Virus record (IMG/VR): IMGVR_UViG_3300030099_006908
Span: 1-64,000 of that record
Reading direction: 5' to 3' (one strand)
Source: a virus
Length of the DNA stretch: 64,000 nucleotides
The notes under the pieces: generated by a model
The model's input: the letters and a program-made list of their open reading frames with translations, nothing else
What the model was told of the DNA's origin: nothing
Databases searched by the model: none
Part shown: positions 14,080 through 21,851 of the stretch, one piece after another
Layout of the letters: each line of letters opens with the position of its first letter
How positions within the stretch are numbered: position 1 is the first letter of the stretch
Position numbers and translations under genes: made by a program

Positions 14080-15209
14080 ACATATCACAAGATACAAAAC
14101 TAGACTTCTCAGACGTTCTATTAACTCCCGCATGGTCTATCAATGCGTCTAGGTCTGATGTAAACATGAGGCGTGAGTTTGATGGGTTCTATCATTCCAA
14201 CAGAAATTGGAGTGGTTTACCCGTTATGATTGCGAACATGGATACGACTGGAACACTTGCAATGTGGGAGCATGTAGCGGGCTGGGATTCTATAGTTTGT
14301 TTTGACAAACGAAAAAGTCTGGACTACTGGAAGGAACTGCTTACAGACAGGTATGTAAGCGAGGCCCCAGCTTTTCAAAAAGAGCTTATGAATACAGCGT
14401 GGGTAAGTACAGGTATAACTGAAGCAGATATGCTTAATCTAAAAAGCATAAAGGAACTATGCGAGTACAAGGGGGATTTTGACCCACAAAGCAGAAGGAT
14501 TCCCCCTGTACAACCAAGCATCTGCATAGACGTTGCCAACGGATACTCTCAATACTTTGTCGAGAAGGTCGAGTGCATTCGTAAGCTGTTCCCAGAATCA
14601 ATAATTATGGCTGGAAACGTAGTCACACCAGAGATGGTATTAAAACTAATTCATGCTGGTGCAGATATAGTCAAGATAGGTATAGGCCCAGGAAGTGTTT
14701 GTACCACCAGATTAAAGACTGGCGTTGGCTATCCTCAATTCTCTGCCATTGTCGAGTGCGCCAATGCTGCACATGGAATTAAGAATCCAGAAAACGGTAG
14801 GGTTGGGAGAATATGCGCTGATGGAGGATGCACCTCAACAGGAGATATATGCAAGGCTCTTGGGGCTGGAGCAGACTTTGTAATGATTGGAGGGATGGTT
14901 GCTGGAACCGACCAGTGCAACGGAAAATGGAGTACAGACGTAGCTGTAGGCAAAAAAGTATTTCAGTTTTATGGAATGTCGTCTTATGAGGCCCAAGACA
15001 AATATGACAGCAGAAAGAAACAGAGGACAAGTGAGGGAAAGCTGGTGGAGATTCCGGCGAAGGGGTGCGTAGAAAATGTCATGCAAGATATAGTTGGTGG
15101 AATAAGAAGTTGTTGTGCGTACATCGGAGCTACGAGTATAAAAGATATTCACCGATGCGCAAATTTTGTTCGAGTTAATAATACACATAATAAAATTTTT
15201 GGAGGTTGA
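14076..15209 (+). CDS. guaC: GMP reductase / IMP dehydrogenase-family enzyme
   Basis: 377 aa TIM barrel. Visible are LDFSDVLLTP at the start, PVMIANMDTTGT, the catalytic-Cys loop KIGIGPGSVCTTR (Cys near residue 208), ICADGGCTSTGD, FVMIGGMVAGTD and FYGMSSYEAQ. The absence of CBS domains, the length and FYGMSS favour GMP reductase over IMP dehydrogenase. It would convert GMP to IMP, feeding adenine nucleotide supply from host guanine nucleotides. The MazG gene follows directly. Confidence 0.88.
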   Translation: MNISQDTKLDFSDVLLTPAWSINASRSDVNMRREFDGFYHSNRNWSGLPVMIANMDTTGTLAMWEHVAGWDSIVCFDKRKSLDYWKELLTDRYVSEAPAFQKELMNTAWVSTGITEADMLNLKSIKELCEYKGDFDPQSRRIPPVQPSICIDVANGYSQYFVEKVECIRKLFPESIIMAGNVVTPEMVLKLIHAGADIVKIGIGPGSVCTTRLKTGVGYPQFSAIVECANAAHGIKNPENGRVGRICADGGCTSTGDICKALGAGADFVMIGGMVAGTDQCNGKWSTDVAVGKKVFQFYGMSSYEAQDKYDSRKKQRTSEGKLVEIPAKGCVENVMQDIVGGIRSCCAYIGATSIKDIHRCANFVRVNNTHNKIFGG

Positions 15210-15210
15210 T

Positions 15211-15570
15211 ATGGGATGTTGTGGAGGTGGAGCAGAAACGGCCACTCTACAGGCTTATCAGGAGATTTCTGAGCAGACCGCTATTTACCCAAACAAGGGA
15301 AACAATATGTCTTATCCCACACTTGGATTGTGTGGTGAAGCCGGAGAGATTGCAAACAAGGTAAAGAAGATTTATCGTGACCATGACGGGGTTCTTACTG
15401 ATGAGTACAGGGAGATTCTCTCCGCTGAACTCGGTGATGTTCTGTGGTATGTCGCAGCCATTGCGTCCGAGTTGGGTGTTAGCCTTGGTGAAGTAGCTTT
15501 GAGTAATGTAGATAAGCTGAGTGACCGTAAGATGCGAAATAAGTTGAGCGGCGACGGCGACAAAAGGTAG
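15211..15570 (+). CDS. mazG: MazG-like nucleotide pyrophosphohydrolase
   Basis: 119 aa starting at ATG 15211 with a strong GGAGGT site. The metal-binding motif is LCGEAGEIANKVKKIYRD followed by EILSAELGDVLWYVAAIASE, the ExxE..ExxD pattern of single-domain MazG. It begins with an odd MGCCGGG stretch. Phage MazG proteins hydrolyse (d)NTPs to monophosphates and may affect alarmone levels; the neighbour GuaC would use the GMP produced. Confidence 0.9.
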   Translation: MGCCGGGAETATLQAYQEISEQTAIYPNKGNNMSYPTLGLCGEAGEIANKVKKIYRDHDGVLTDEYREILSAELGDVLWYVAAIASELGVSLGEVALSNVDKLSDRKMRNKLSGDGDKR

Positions 15571-15578
15571 TTTTTGAC

Positions 15579-16178
15579 ATGCGATATGATTTTATAGAAA
15601 TTGGAACGTCAAATTTTGAAACAATAGCTAGTGAGGGCCATGAAGGTCTGGCGGGAATATGCGTGGAGCCAGTCAAACACTACCTAAATCAAATACCAGA
15701 AAGAACCAACATAAAAAAGCTAAACGCAGCAATAGTTGAGAATTTTTCTGAAAAAAAAACTTTCATTCACTACATACCAGAAGAAGTTATAGATGAAAGA
15801 AAAATGCCTGAATGGATGAAGGGGTGCAATTCTATCCAAGCACCTCATCCACATCACGAAAGATACCTTGACTTAGTAGAGAAAGACGAAGTTGATGTCT
15901 ATAGCTTTTCACAGCTAGTCGATATGTTTAATATCGAAAATGCAGAATTCATAAAAGTGGACACCGAGGGGTGCGACATAGGAATAGCCATATCAATACT
16001 AAAAGAAGTAAAAAAGACAAACAAGAAATTTTTTCCTAAAACTATTCGCTTTGAGGCGAGTCCGTTTGATTTCTCTCCGTATAATTACACATACGAAATA
16101 GTTGGATTAGCGAAAGAGATTGGTTATAATTTATCATTTCACGACAGGGACGGAATACTGAGGGCTATTCTTGACTGA
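15579..16178 (+). CDS. FkbM-family methyltransferase
   Basis: 199 aa. YDFIEIGTSNFETI is the SAM-binding first strand and loop, EPVKHYL the acidic second strand, and FIKVDTEGCDIGI the typical FkbM post-motif with Asp-Thr-Glu-Gly. FkbM enzymes O-methylate sugars or small molecules. It sits in a run with a glycosyltransferase and a sulfotransferase, so a glycan is the likely target. Confidence 0.82.
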   Translation: MRYDFIEIGTSNFETIASEGHEGLAGICVEPVKHYLNQIPERTNIKKLNAAIVENFSEKKTFIHYIPEEVIDERKMPEWMKGCNSIQAPHPHHERYLDLVEKDEVDVYSFSQLVDMFNIENAEFIKVDTEGCDIGIAISILKEVKKTNKKFFPKTIRFEASPFDFSPYNYTYEIVGLAKEIGYNLSFHDRDGILRAILD

Positions 16179-16803
16179 TAACCGCATATATTGTTTTTGG
16201 TTTGGTTCAGAAATGAACGAGCTAAGAAAAGAATCTATCAAATCTATTCAGAAAAATTCTGAGGCTGAACTTATAATTATAACAAAAGATAATCTGTATG
16301 AGCATTTGAGTGAACCTCTACATGAATCATTTCAGTTTCTAAGCTATCACCACAAATCAGACTATTTAAGATGTTATTTTATGAATTTTTACGGAGGAGG
16401 ATATTCAGATGTAAAGCCCTGTGTAGGGAGTTGGTCTGAATCTTTCAACCTGTTAAAACAAAATCATGACAAGTGGATTTGCGGATTCCAAGAATACTTC
16501 CTACACAGTTTATTTCATGGTAGAACTGACATTATTGAAAAGCATTATCCACAACAGGCACATCAAATGGGAACTCAGGCAATGATATGCAGACCGCAAA
16601 CTGATTTCACCAAAGAGTGGTACAAACTAATGCTATGCAAGCTAGACTCAAAAAAAGAACAATTCAAAAATTCCACATACCCAATCAAGTGGAATGAAAT
16701 ATTGCTAGACATATTTGAGCCTTTATGTAAAAAATACTATGACAAGATAATAAAATCGCTTCCGGCCCCAGATTGTTCGTTTCAGACTCTTCTTAACAGT
16801 TGA
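16171..16803 (+). CDS. Capsule-type (GT32-like) glycosyltransferase
   Basis: 210 aa, starting from TTG 16171 with GAGGG 6 bases upstream and overlapping the methyltransferase stop. HHKSDYLRCYFMNFYGGGYS followed by DVKP matches the DxD-containing donor site of the GT32 and capsular polysaccharide glycosyltransferase group, with Ser-Asp-Val in the DxD place. Probably transfers a sugar to a phage or host surface glycan. Confidence 0.78.
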   Translation: MTDNRIYCFWFGSEMNELRKESIKSIQKNSEAELIIITKDNLYEHLSEPLHESFQFLSYHHKSDYLRCYFMNFYGGGYSDVKPCVGSWSESFNLLKQNHDKWICGFQEYFLHSLFHGRTDIIEKHYPQQAHQMGTQAMICRPQTDFTKEWYKLMLCKLDSKKEQFKNSTYPIKWNEILLDIFEPLCKKYYDKIIKSLPAPDCSFQTLLNS

Positions 16804-16808
16804 AACGG

Positions 16809-16849
16809 TTGACAAAATAACGCATCATGCCATCATAATATATGAATAG
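16809..16849 (+). promoter_or_regulatory. Promoter within a 41-bp repeat, copy 1
   Basis: TTGACA (16809-16814) and an AT-rich ATCATAATATATGAATAG end that already includes the start codon of the next gene. The same 41 bases recur at 17498 with two mismatches. The -10 box is atypical: CATAAT at a 19-base spacing, or ATCATA at 17. Confidence 0.65.
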
Positions 16850-17501
16850 CCCTATTGATAAAAAAATCATAAGATTCATACATATCCCAAAGACTGCGGG
16901 AGTAAGTATATTGAACGCTACTAAGAAGTCAATAGACTCCTTGGGTAAAAATGCAGGTAAATGGAATTTAAGAGGCGGCGCAAACTCATACCACAGCAGA
17001 GCATCCGAAAGGTCTGCGAACCGCGGAGAGGGTCCAACCCTTGCATACCTACAAATGCTAGAGTCGAAAGGATGTAAAGTCTCATACAAGACAGAGCAGG
17101 TGAAGGAATTTAAATTCTCTTTTGTCAGAAATCCCTGGGATAGATTCGTTAGCGCTTACGTTTACTTGTCCGAAAAACAAAACGATGAGTATCAAGAATA
17201 CATAAAACCATTCAAGTCATTTAAAGAATTTGTTATAAATGGTTCAATCGAGGGTCTGCATTTCAAAACACAAAGCTACTGGTTAGACACAGATTTGGAT
17301 TTTATAGGTAGATTTGAAAATTTACAGCTAGACTTTAATAATCTGCTTGACCGCCTGTTATTGCCAAGTCAGTTATTAGACCACAAAAATAGAACTGAAC
17401 ACAAACCATATCACGAATACTACGAACAACAAACAATCGACTGTGTAGGGCAAAAATACAAAGAAGACATAAAGAGGTTTGGCTATAAATTTAAGCATTG
17501 A
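16842..17501 (+). CDS. Sulfotransferase (Sulfotransfer_2 type)
   Basis: 219 aa. RFIHIPKTAGVSILNA is the 5'-phosphosulfate-binding loop, KFSFVRNPWDRFVSAYVYL the 3'-phosphate-binding segment with Arg and Ser, and DFIGRFENLQLDF a common third motif of carbohydrate sulfotransferases. The ATG lies inside the promoter repeat and no ribosome site precedes it, so the message is probably leaderless. Likely sulfates a glycan; the sulfate donor PAPS must come from the host. Confidence 0.85.
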   Translation: MNSPIDKKIIRFIHIPKTAGVSILNATKKSIDSLGKNAGKWNLRGGANSYHSRASERSANRGEGPTLAYLQMLESKGCKVSYKTEQVKEFKFSFVRNPWDRFVSAYVYLSEKQNDEYQEYIKPFKSFKEFVINGSIEGLHFKTQSYWLDTDLDFIGRFENLQLDFNNLLDRLLLPSQLLDHKNRTEHKPYHEYYEQQTIDCVGQKYKEDIKRFGYKFKH

Positions 17502-17538
17502 CAAAATAACGCATGATGCTATCATAATATATGAATAG
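17498..17538 (+). promoter_or_regulatory. Promoter within a 41-bp repeat, copy 2
   Basis: Near-identical to 16809-16849 (two mismatches), again running into ATGAATAG at a gene start. It separates the sulfotransferase from the deoxyribosyltransferase-like gene. Confidence 0.65.
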
Positions 17539-18115
17539 ACTTTTTGGAATGAGAACCTACCTCGTTGGGGCAATGGATAGGGTTGAAGATGGTGGTGTTG
17601 AATGGAGGGAGCAACTAGAGCCTGAGTTGAATAAACTGGGTGTGGTTGTTTTTAATCCATGTAATAAAGCTATACCCATAGCTGACGAGAGCGAAGATTC
17701 AAGAAGAAGAAGGCAAAAGTATAAAAATGCAGGAGCCTATAATTCTGCCGTAGAAGAAATGAAAGAGATTAGAAATGTTGACCTTAGAATGGTTGACATA
17801 TCTGACTTTATCATAGCGAACATAGACCTAGACGTTCACGCTTGCGGAACTTACGAAGAAATAGTTACCGCAAACAGACAAAAGAAGCCCATAATAGTCA
17901 GGATGAAGCAGGGTAAATCCCATGCTCCAGACTGGCTATTGGGCATGCTAGGTTCATCGCACAACATGATTTTTGAAACGTGGGAGCAGATTATAGACTA
18001 TCTGAATGATGTAAACGAATGCTCAGAACGCAGCATCAAAACTCTAAATCATCACGACAGATGGGTATTCTTTGACCTTCATTCTTTATATAGCAAAATA
18101 CTTAATGGTGTATAA
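17531..18115 (+). CDS. Nucleoside 2-deoxyribosyltransferase-like protein
   Basis: 194 aa (188 if ATG 17549 is used). YLVGAMDRVEDGG at the start, a WREQLEPEL helix, and VDISDFIIANIDLDVHACGTYEEI with the Glu of the active site followed by KKPIIV. This is the arrangement of the deoxyribosyltransferase fold. In phages such proteins are believed to act in nucleotide salvage or base modification; the exact reaction is open. Confidence 0.75.
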   Translation: MNRLFGMRTYLVGAMDRVEDGGVEWREQLEPELNKLGVVVFNPCNKAIPIADESEDSRRRRQKYKNAGAYNSAVEEMKEIRNVDLRMVDISDFIIANIDLDVHACGTYEEIVTANRQKKPIIVRMKQGKSHAPDWLLGMLGSSHNMIFETWEQIIDYLNDVNECSERSIKTLNHHDRWVFFDLHSLYSKILNGV

Positions 18116-18116
18116 T
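18107..18116 (+). promoter_or_regulatory. Late-type -10 element GGTGTATAAT
   Basis: AATGGTGTATAATA without a -35 box, 14 bases before the ATG at 18130. One of six similar elements (see findings). Confidence 0.6.
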
Positions 18117-18129
18117 ACGGAGAAGGGGA

Positions 18130-18306
18130 ATGCCCATAAATAGACATGAAGAAAGAAACCTGTTTTCTTTTTCAACAATTAAAAATGTCAGAGAACTGAT
18201 TAAAAAAATAAATCGTCTTGTCGACAAGGTTGACGCAAACGGTTTTAGATTTAAGTTAGTCAAACTCTGGCCCTTAACATTTGACATTAGGATAAAAGAA
18301 AAATGA
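18130..18306 (+). CDS. Hypothetical basic protein, 58 aa
   Basis: ATG with GGAG 7 bases before. A basic helical protein (NVRELIKKINRLVDKVDANG) resembling a short coiled-coil; overlaps the next gene by ATGA at 18303. First gene behind the GGTGTATAAT element. Confidence 0.6.
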   Translation: MPINRHEERNLFSFSTIKNVRELIKKINRLVDKVDANGFRFKLVKLWPLTFDIRIKEK

Positions 18307-18653
18307 TTGATTTTATTACAGAAAATAAAGGCTGGGTTATTGTTGCCGTTGTTCTTCTTTTGCTGTTTAACAACAGAGAAAAACTTTCGTTTCTGTACAC
18401 ATGGCCCGCAAAGATTTTAGGTTTGCTTAAATTTCCATCAAGAAGTAGAAGCGCAAGTCCAGATGACAGAAAGGCATTGTACGACTGCTTAATTCAGCTT
18501 CAAGACTATCTGGCTATTTGTGGAGTTGAAAGAGAAAAGATGGATAGTCTAACACTTGCGGAGGTTGGCGAACTTACTGTTAGTGCCACTACACCTCTCA
18601 AGCAATCTTTAAGAGGCGTACATCCAGACGTTAATTTATTGGATGGGGTGTAA
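18303..18653 (+). CDS. Membrane-anchored protein, 116 aa
   Basis: One transmembrane helix near the N-terminus (GWVIVAVVLLLLF), then a basic linker and a soluble domain with a helical core (ALYDCLIQLQDYLAICG). Unrecognised. It opens the protease cassette region. Confidence 0.65.
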   Translation: MIDFITENKGWVIVAVVLLLLFNNREKLSFLYTWPAKILGLLKFPSRSRSASPDDRKALYDCLIQLQDYLAICGVEREKMDSLTLAEVGELTVSATTPLKQSLRGVHPDVNLLDGV

Positions 18654-18656
18654 GCC

Positions 18657-19028
18657 ATGAAAAGCACAATAAACACAGTATGTATAGTTCTTCTAGCCAT
18701 ACTGCTTCTGGATGCTGACTGGAACTTCAAGCTGCCAACTATCAGCACACCTGATACGGTTGCAGTGATTTATGAATCTTCTGACACAATACCTCCACCA
18801 TACGTTACGGGGGCTTTGGGTAGTTTACAAGCAGATGGTTTACAAACCAGAATTTTTGATAAAGACGTAGTTACCGGAACAGGTCAGGTTCCAGAGTATT
18901 TGAAAAACGCTATTAACGAAGCTACAAAGAACGGACTTCCCGCTTTGGTTGTTCTGTCTAAAGGAAATGTAATTAAGGTTCAGGATTTACCCAAAACCGA
19001 ATCAGAGATTATAGAGGCAGTAAAATGA
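18657..19028 (+). CDS. Exported thioredoxin-like protein, partner of protease 1
   Basis: 123 aa. MKSTINTVCIVLLAILLL is a signal peptide or anchor. The rest has the beta-alpha-beta order of a thioredoxin fold (TVAVIYESSDTIPPP, LQTRIFDKDVV, GLPALVVLSKGNVIKVQDLP) with the Pro in LPAL at the usual cis-Pro place, but no CxxC, so no redox activity is expected. It overlaps the protease start by ATGA. A diverged copy of the same pair follows at 19839-21010. Confidence 0.55.
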   Translation: MKSTINTVCIVLLAILLLDADWNFKLPTISTPDTVAVIYESSDTIPPPYVTGALGSLQADGLQTRIFDKDVVTGTGQVPEYLKNAINEATKNGLPALVVLSKGNVIKVQDLPKTESEIIEAVK

Positions 19029-19837
19029 TAGACCCTAAATTAGTTGACGTTGAATTTGAATTTGATGGCTTATCATCTGATATAAAAGAGGAAGACTTGG
19101 TATATGCTGGTGCAAAAAGACTGCCCAGCGAATTTTATATAGACAGGTCAGAGTGGGATGACCGTATTCGTGAACATGAGAAACATAAGAGCAGCGCGGA
19201 TTTCTTTAGCGGTCGCTTCACAAACCAAGCAAACAGCCATGAGTGCGTCTGCCACGCTGCACAACAAGCGTTTATGACAGCATACAACAGACAGTTGGGT
19301 GGACTAGAATATGACGTATGGTTTAGCCCTCTTGCTTTGTATACTAGAATAACAGGCGGTCGAAGATGGGGTGGTTCTGTGGTTATTGATTCTATGTATG
19401 AGATGATAGAGAACGGAATGATTCCTGACCATGACGGACCAGCAGGAAATAATAGCCAGAAAGACAAGTTCAAGCACACGCTCCATCAAACCTCTGGAAG
19501 AACAGAGGACTGGTGGCCTACAAGCGGTTGGGTTCGACCTTCTGAACTGCCTAGCGGATGGAAAGAAACCGCAAAACATTTTCGCGCTTTGGAAGTTTAT
19601 ACTGTACCAAACGAAGAGGCACACGCCAGTTGTTTATTACATGGTTTATGCGTTGTAAATGGTCGTAACGGTCATTCAATTCCGCATATGAATTTGGTGA
19701 AAGATGATGGTCGTTATTACTCCAGATATAAGGACAGCTATAACGTATTTAGGTATGATAGCCAAAGACTGTGGGGAGGCGGCTATGTAATTAGAAGCAC
19801 CACCATGCCGAATGACCCATCAAAACCAGCGAGTTAA
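19025..19837 (+). CDS. Papain-like (C1) cysteine protease 1
   Basis: 270 aa, no signal peptide. RSEWDDRIREHEKHKS is shared with protease 2. FTNQANSHECVCHAAQQAF gives the oxyanion Gln and catalytic Cys region, with CVC in place of the usual CW; a later HSIPHMNLV supplies the His. The Asn of the triad is not obvious (no NSWG), so it is more diverged than protease 2 and may be inactive. It follows its exported partner with an ATGA overlap. Confidence 0.7.
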   Translation: MIDPKLVDVEFEFDGLSSDIKEEDLVYAGAKRLPSEFYIDRSEWDDRIREHEKHKSSADFFSGRFTNQANSHECVCHAAQQAFMTAYNRQLGGLEYDVWFSPLALYTRITGGRRWGGSVVIDSMYEMIENGMIPDHDGPAGNNSQKDKFKHTLHQTSGRTEDWWPTSGWVRPSELPSGWKETAKHFRALEVYTVPNEEAHASCLLHGLCVVNGRNGHSIPHMNLVKDDGRYYSRYKDSYNVFRYDSQRLWGGGYVIRSTTMPNDPSKPAS

Positions 19838-19838
19838 A

Positions 19839-20213
19839 ATGAAAAGCGCTATAAACGCCACATCTATTTTTGTAGCAGCCATTGCTTTTTCAAGCATGCT
19901 GGGCAGCGAAACCAATGTAGACAAACTTAGTGTGTTGATAATAGAAGAAACAGAAAACAGAAGCTCCATTCCTCCTGTACAACTTAACGCAATATTTTCA
20001 AACTCTTGGAAAGAGTACGTTGATGAGCAGCAAGGCCAATGGCGAGTTCTAGACCAACACTCGGACATACAAAAAGAACAGGCATGGGTAGTAAATTTAT
20101 TTGATTTAAAAAGAGACTCTCTCCCTTGGCTTATCGTTGCTAATAAAGATTACTTAAAATCATGCCCACTTCCAGACGACATAAACGGTATTATGAAAGA
20201 GATTAAAAGATGA
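19839..20213 (+). CDS. Exported thioredoxin-like protein, partner of protease 2
   Basis: 124 aa. MKSAINATSIFVAAIAF matches the MKSTIN signal region of the 18657 gene. The body (LSVLIIEETENRSSIPPVQL, WRVLDQH, LPWLIVANKDYL) follows the same strand order, with LPW in the place of LPAL. It ends in an ATGA overlap with protease 2. Clearly a second copy of the same unit. Confidence 0.55.
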   Translation: MKSAINATSIFVAAIAFSSMLGSETNVDKLSVLIIEETENRSSIPPVQLNAIFSNSWKEYVDEQQGQWRVLDQHSDIQKEQAWVVNLFDLKRDSLPWLIVANKDYLKSCPLPDDINGIMKEIKR

Positions 20214-21010
20214 GCTACGTTTCAATTCTTTACGATGGAGAGCCTATCATAAAGAGCGCAGACGAGGTTAATGTTCAAGTTCCAGAAAATTTATCGACCG
20301 GACTAAAAAAGAGAGACACCTCTAAATTTCCACTGTATGGATTTGCCAAGCCTGTGGACATGCCGATAATACCAAGGTCAGAGTGGACTGAAAGAATAAA
20401 AGAAATAGAACAAAGCAAGAGCAGGCTATCAGACCTTTCTTACTCTAAAGGAATTTTATGTAAGAGTCAGGAAAAAACAAATTATTGTTGGGCAAATTCT
20501 ATAGTGTATTGTGTTGAGCTAGTCAGGATGTCAATGGGTCTTGGCGTGAAATATCTTTCTCCGGCTAGCGTAGCGGCTCCTATAAAAAACTATAAAAATC
20601 ATGCTGGATTTGCCTCAGAAGCCTTAAAATACATAATAGATAACGGAGTATTTACAGAGGATGCTTGGCCTGCAAATGCCATAGACCAAAAATACTTTGA
20701 CAAAGAAAAAAACAGAGAGCTGGCAAGAGAATACGCTGTTACTGAATGGTATGATATTGCACCTAAAAATTTTGAACAAGTAATGACCTGCCTTCTTTTA
20801 AGGATTCCTGTTGCGGTGGGTTATTACTGGTGGATGCATCAGGTTTGCGCTGTTGACCCAATATCTTTAGGGGCAAATGTATACGGAATACGCATACGAA
20901 ATTCTTGGGGTATGGATTACGGTAAAGATGGGTACGCAATAATAAGAGAAAATCTTGCTGCCCCAGACGATGCCGTTGCCCCAAGAGTAACAAAATCATA
21001 TATGGAATAA
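20210..21010 (+). CDS. Papain-like (C1) cysteine protease 2
   Basis: 266 aa. IPRSEWTERIKEIEQSKSRL is shared with protease 1. CKSQEKTNYCWANSI holds the Gln and the catalytic Cys-Trp, WMHQVCAVDP the His, and IRIRNSWGMDYGKDGYAIIR the Asn with the family's NSWG signature, so the full C1 active site is present. No propeptide is evident. In phages such enzymes may be virion or lysis proteins; the target is unknown. Confidence 0.85.
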   Translation: MSYVSILYDGEPIIKSADEVNVQVPENLSTGLKKRDTSKFPLYGFAKPVDMPIIPRSEWTERIKEIEQSKSRLSDLSYSKGILCKSQEKTNYCWANSIVYCVELVRMSMGLGVKYLSPASVAAPIKNYKNHAGFASEALKYIIDNGVFTEDAWPANAIDQKYFDKEKNRELAREYAVTEWYDIAPKNFEQVMTCLLLRIPVAVGYYWWMHQVCAVDPISLGANVYGIRIRNSWGMDYGKDGYAIIRENLAAPDDAVAPRVTKSYME

Positions 21011-21019
21011 TTTAAAATT

Positions 21020-21029
21020 GGTGTATAAT
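21020..21029 (+). promoter_or_regulatory. Late-type -10 element GGTGTATAAT
   Basis: ATTGGTGTATAATTA, no -35 box, 34 bases before the ATG at 21063. It drives the lysis-type membrane cassette. Confidence 0.6.
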
Positions 21030-21062
21030 TAAATGGCAACATAATTTATTTGGTGATTTAAG

Positions 21063-21275
21063 ATGAAGACCATTAACGTAGCTGGAATTATAATACTTGG
21101 CCTTACTGTTTTCTCAACAGATGAAAAGACTGATATTCCTCAAGTATGCATTCCAGTTGTTGAGCCAGGAGTAGAAATTGAAAAGGAGGCCGTAGTTGTG
21201 CAAAGCAAGCCAGCTACGGACAACTTTTCCAGACCAAGAAAACCCTGTCCCCCAAGTGGGCCAGGAAGACAATGA
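21063..21275 (+). CDS. Exported Pro-rich protein, 70 aa
   Basis: MKTINVAGIIILGLTVF is a signal peptide similar to those of the 18657 and 19839 genes (MK-TIN). The mature part is short and Pro/Val-rich and ends in RPRKPCPPSGPGRQ. It may be a third, shortened relative of the exported partners, without a protease after it. Confidence 0.6.
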   Translation: MKTINVAGIIILGLTVFSTDEKTDIPQVCIPVVEPGVEIEKEAVVVQSKPATDNFSRPRKPCPPSGPGRQ

Positions 21276-21345
21276 CCATAAAACCAACACAACGAGGCGG
21301 TCGCCTCCAAGAAGAAGGTTGTTTAGAATATGGCAAAGACGATAG
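21196..21345 (+). CDS. Possible nested gene, 49 aa, basic C-terminus
   Basis: TTG 21196 lies 6 bases after GGAGG, inside the preceding gene in the +1 frame. The product ends TTRRSPPRRRLFRIWQRR and overlaps the next gene by 16 bases. The good ribosome site and plausible basic tail are the only support; it fills the 54-base gap between two otherwise adjacent genes. Confidence 0.35.
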   Translation: MCKASQLRTTFPDQENPVPQVGQEDNDHKTNTTRRSPPRRRLFRIWQRR

Positions 21346-21638
21346 CCGGTCTACAACTCGAAGCATCTACGAAAGGCCCCTGGTTAGCCAGGAGGTTTCC
21401 CACCATAACCAACGCAGTTGTCTATCAATGCGTTACTCACTGGTACAGCCTGAGCGCATCTGTTGGAGAAAGAATGTGGGCAGAAAGAATTATAAAGCAA
21501 AGAGTACAGAAAGCATTTCCAGTTATATATGCTATCGTAATAAAAATAATTGTTTCCTTGATTATATCTTGGATGCTAAAGAAAAGGAATTATAGATTTA
21601 ACAAGGATGTGGAAAACATTTACAAGTATTTACAGTAA
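21330..21638 (+). CDS. Membrane protein, 102 aa
   Basis: ATG with AGAAGAAGG upstream. An amphipathic N-terminal half (WLARRFPTITNAVVYQ) and one transmembrane helix (VIYAIVIKIIVSLIISW) followed by a basic tail. A frame on the same strand at 21272-21595 has shadow-like composition and is rejected. Next to holin-like genes, so a lysis accessory role is possible. Confidence 0.6.
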   Translation: MAKTIAGLQLEASTKGPWLARRFPTITNAVVYQCVTHWYSLSASVGERMWAERIIKQRVQKAFPVIYAIVIKIIVSLIISWMLKKRNYRFNKDVENIYKYLQ

Positions 21639-21654
21639 AGTAAAGGAGTTTAAT

Positions 21655-21822
21655 ATGAAAAGTAATTGGCGAACTACTGTTGCAGGTCTTTGTACAGCAG
21701 CAATCGCTTGCCTCGCAGCAGGTAGAGCAATCGTTGATGGCGAATCACCTGATTGGCCGACTACTATTGCAGCAATTACGGCAGCTTGGGGACTGTTGTT
21801 TGCAAAAGACGCAAAGAATTAA
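21655..21822 (+). CDS. Holin-like protein
   Basis: 55 aa, AAAGGAG ribosome site. NWRTTVAGLCTAAIACLAAG then DWPTTIAAITAAWGLLFAKD: two short hydrophobic helices around a polar turn, as in small phage proteins annotated as holins. It would form membrane lesions at lysis. Neighbouring proteases and membrane proteins support a lysis cassette, but no canonical endolysin is visible in the window. Confidence 0.7.
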   Translation: MKSNWRTTVAGLCTAAIACLAAGRAIVDGESPDWPTTIAAITAAWGLLFAKDAKN

Positions 21823-21851
21823 TTTTTCTTTTCACAAGAGGGAGAAAAATC

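Noticed and set aside
21272-21595. Rightward 107-codon frame overlapping the membrane protein at 21330
   Set aside because: Good ATG context but the composition (Ser, Arg, Cys, Tyr scatter) is shadow-like, whereas the 21330 frame has a clear transmembrane helix.
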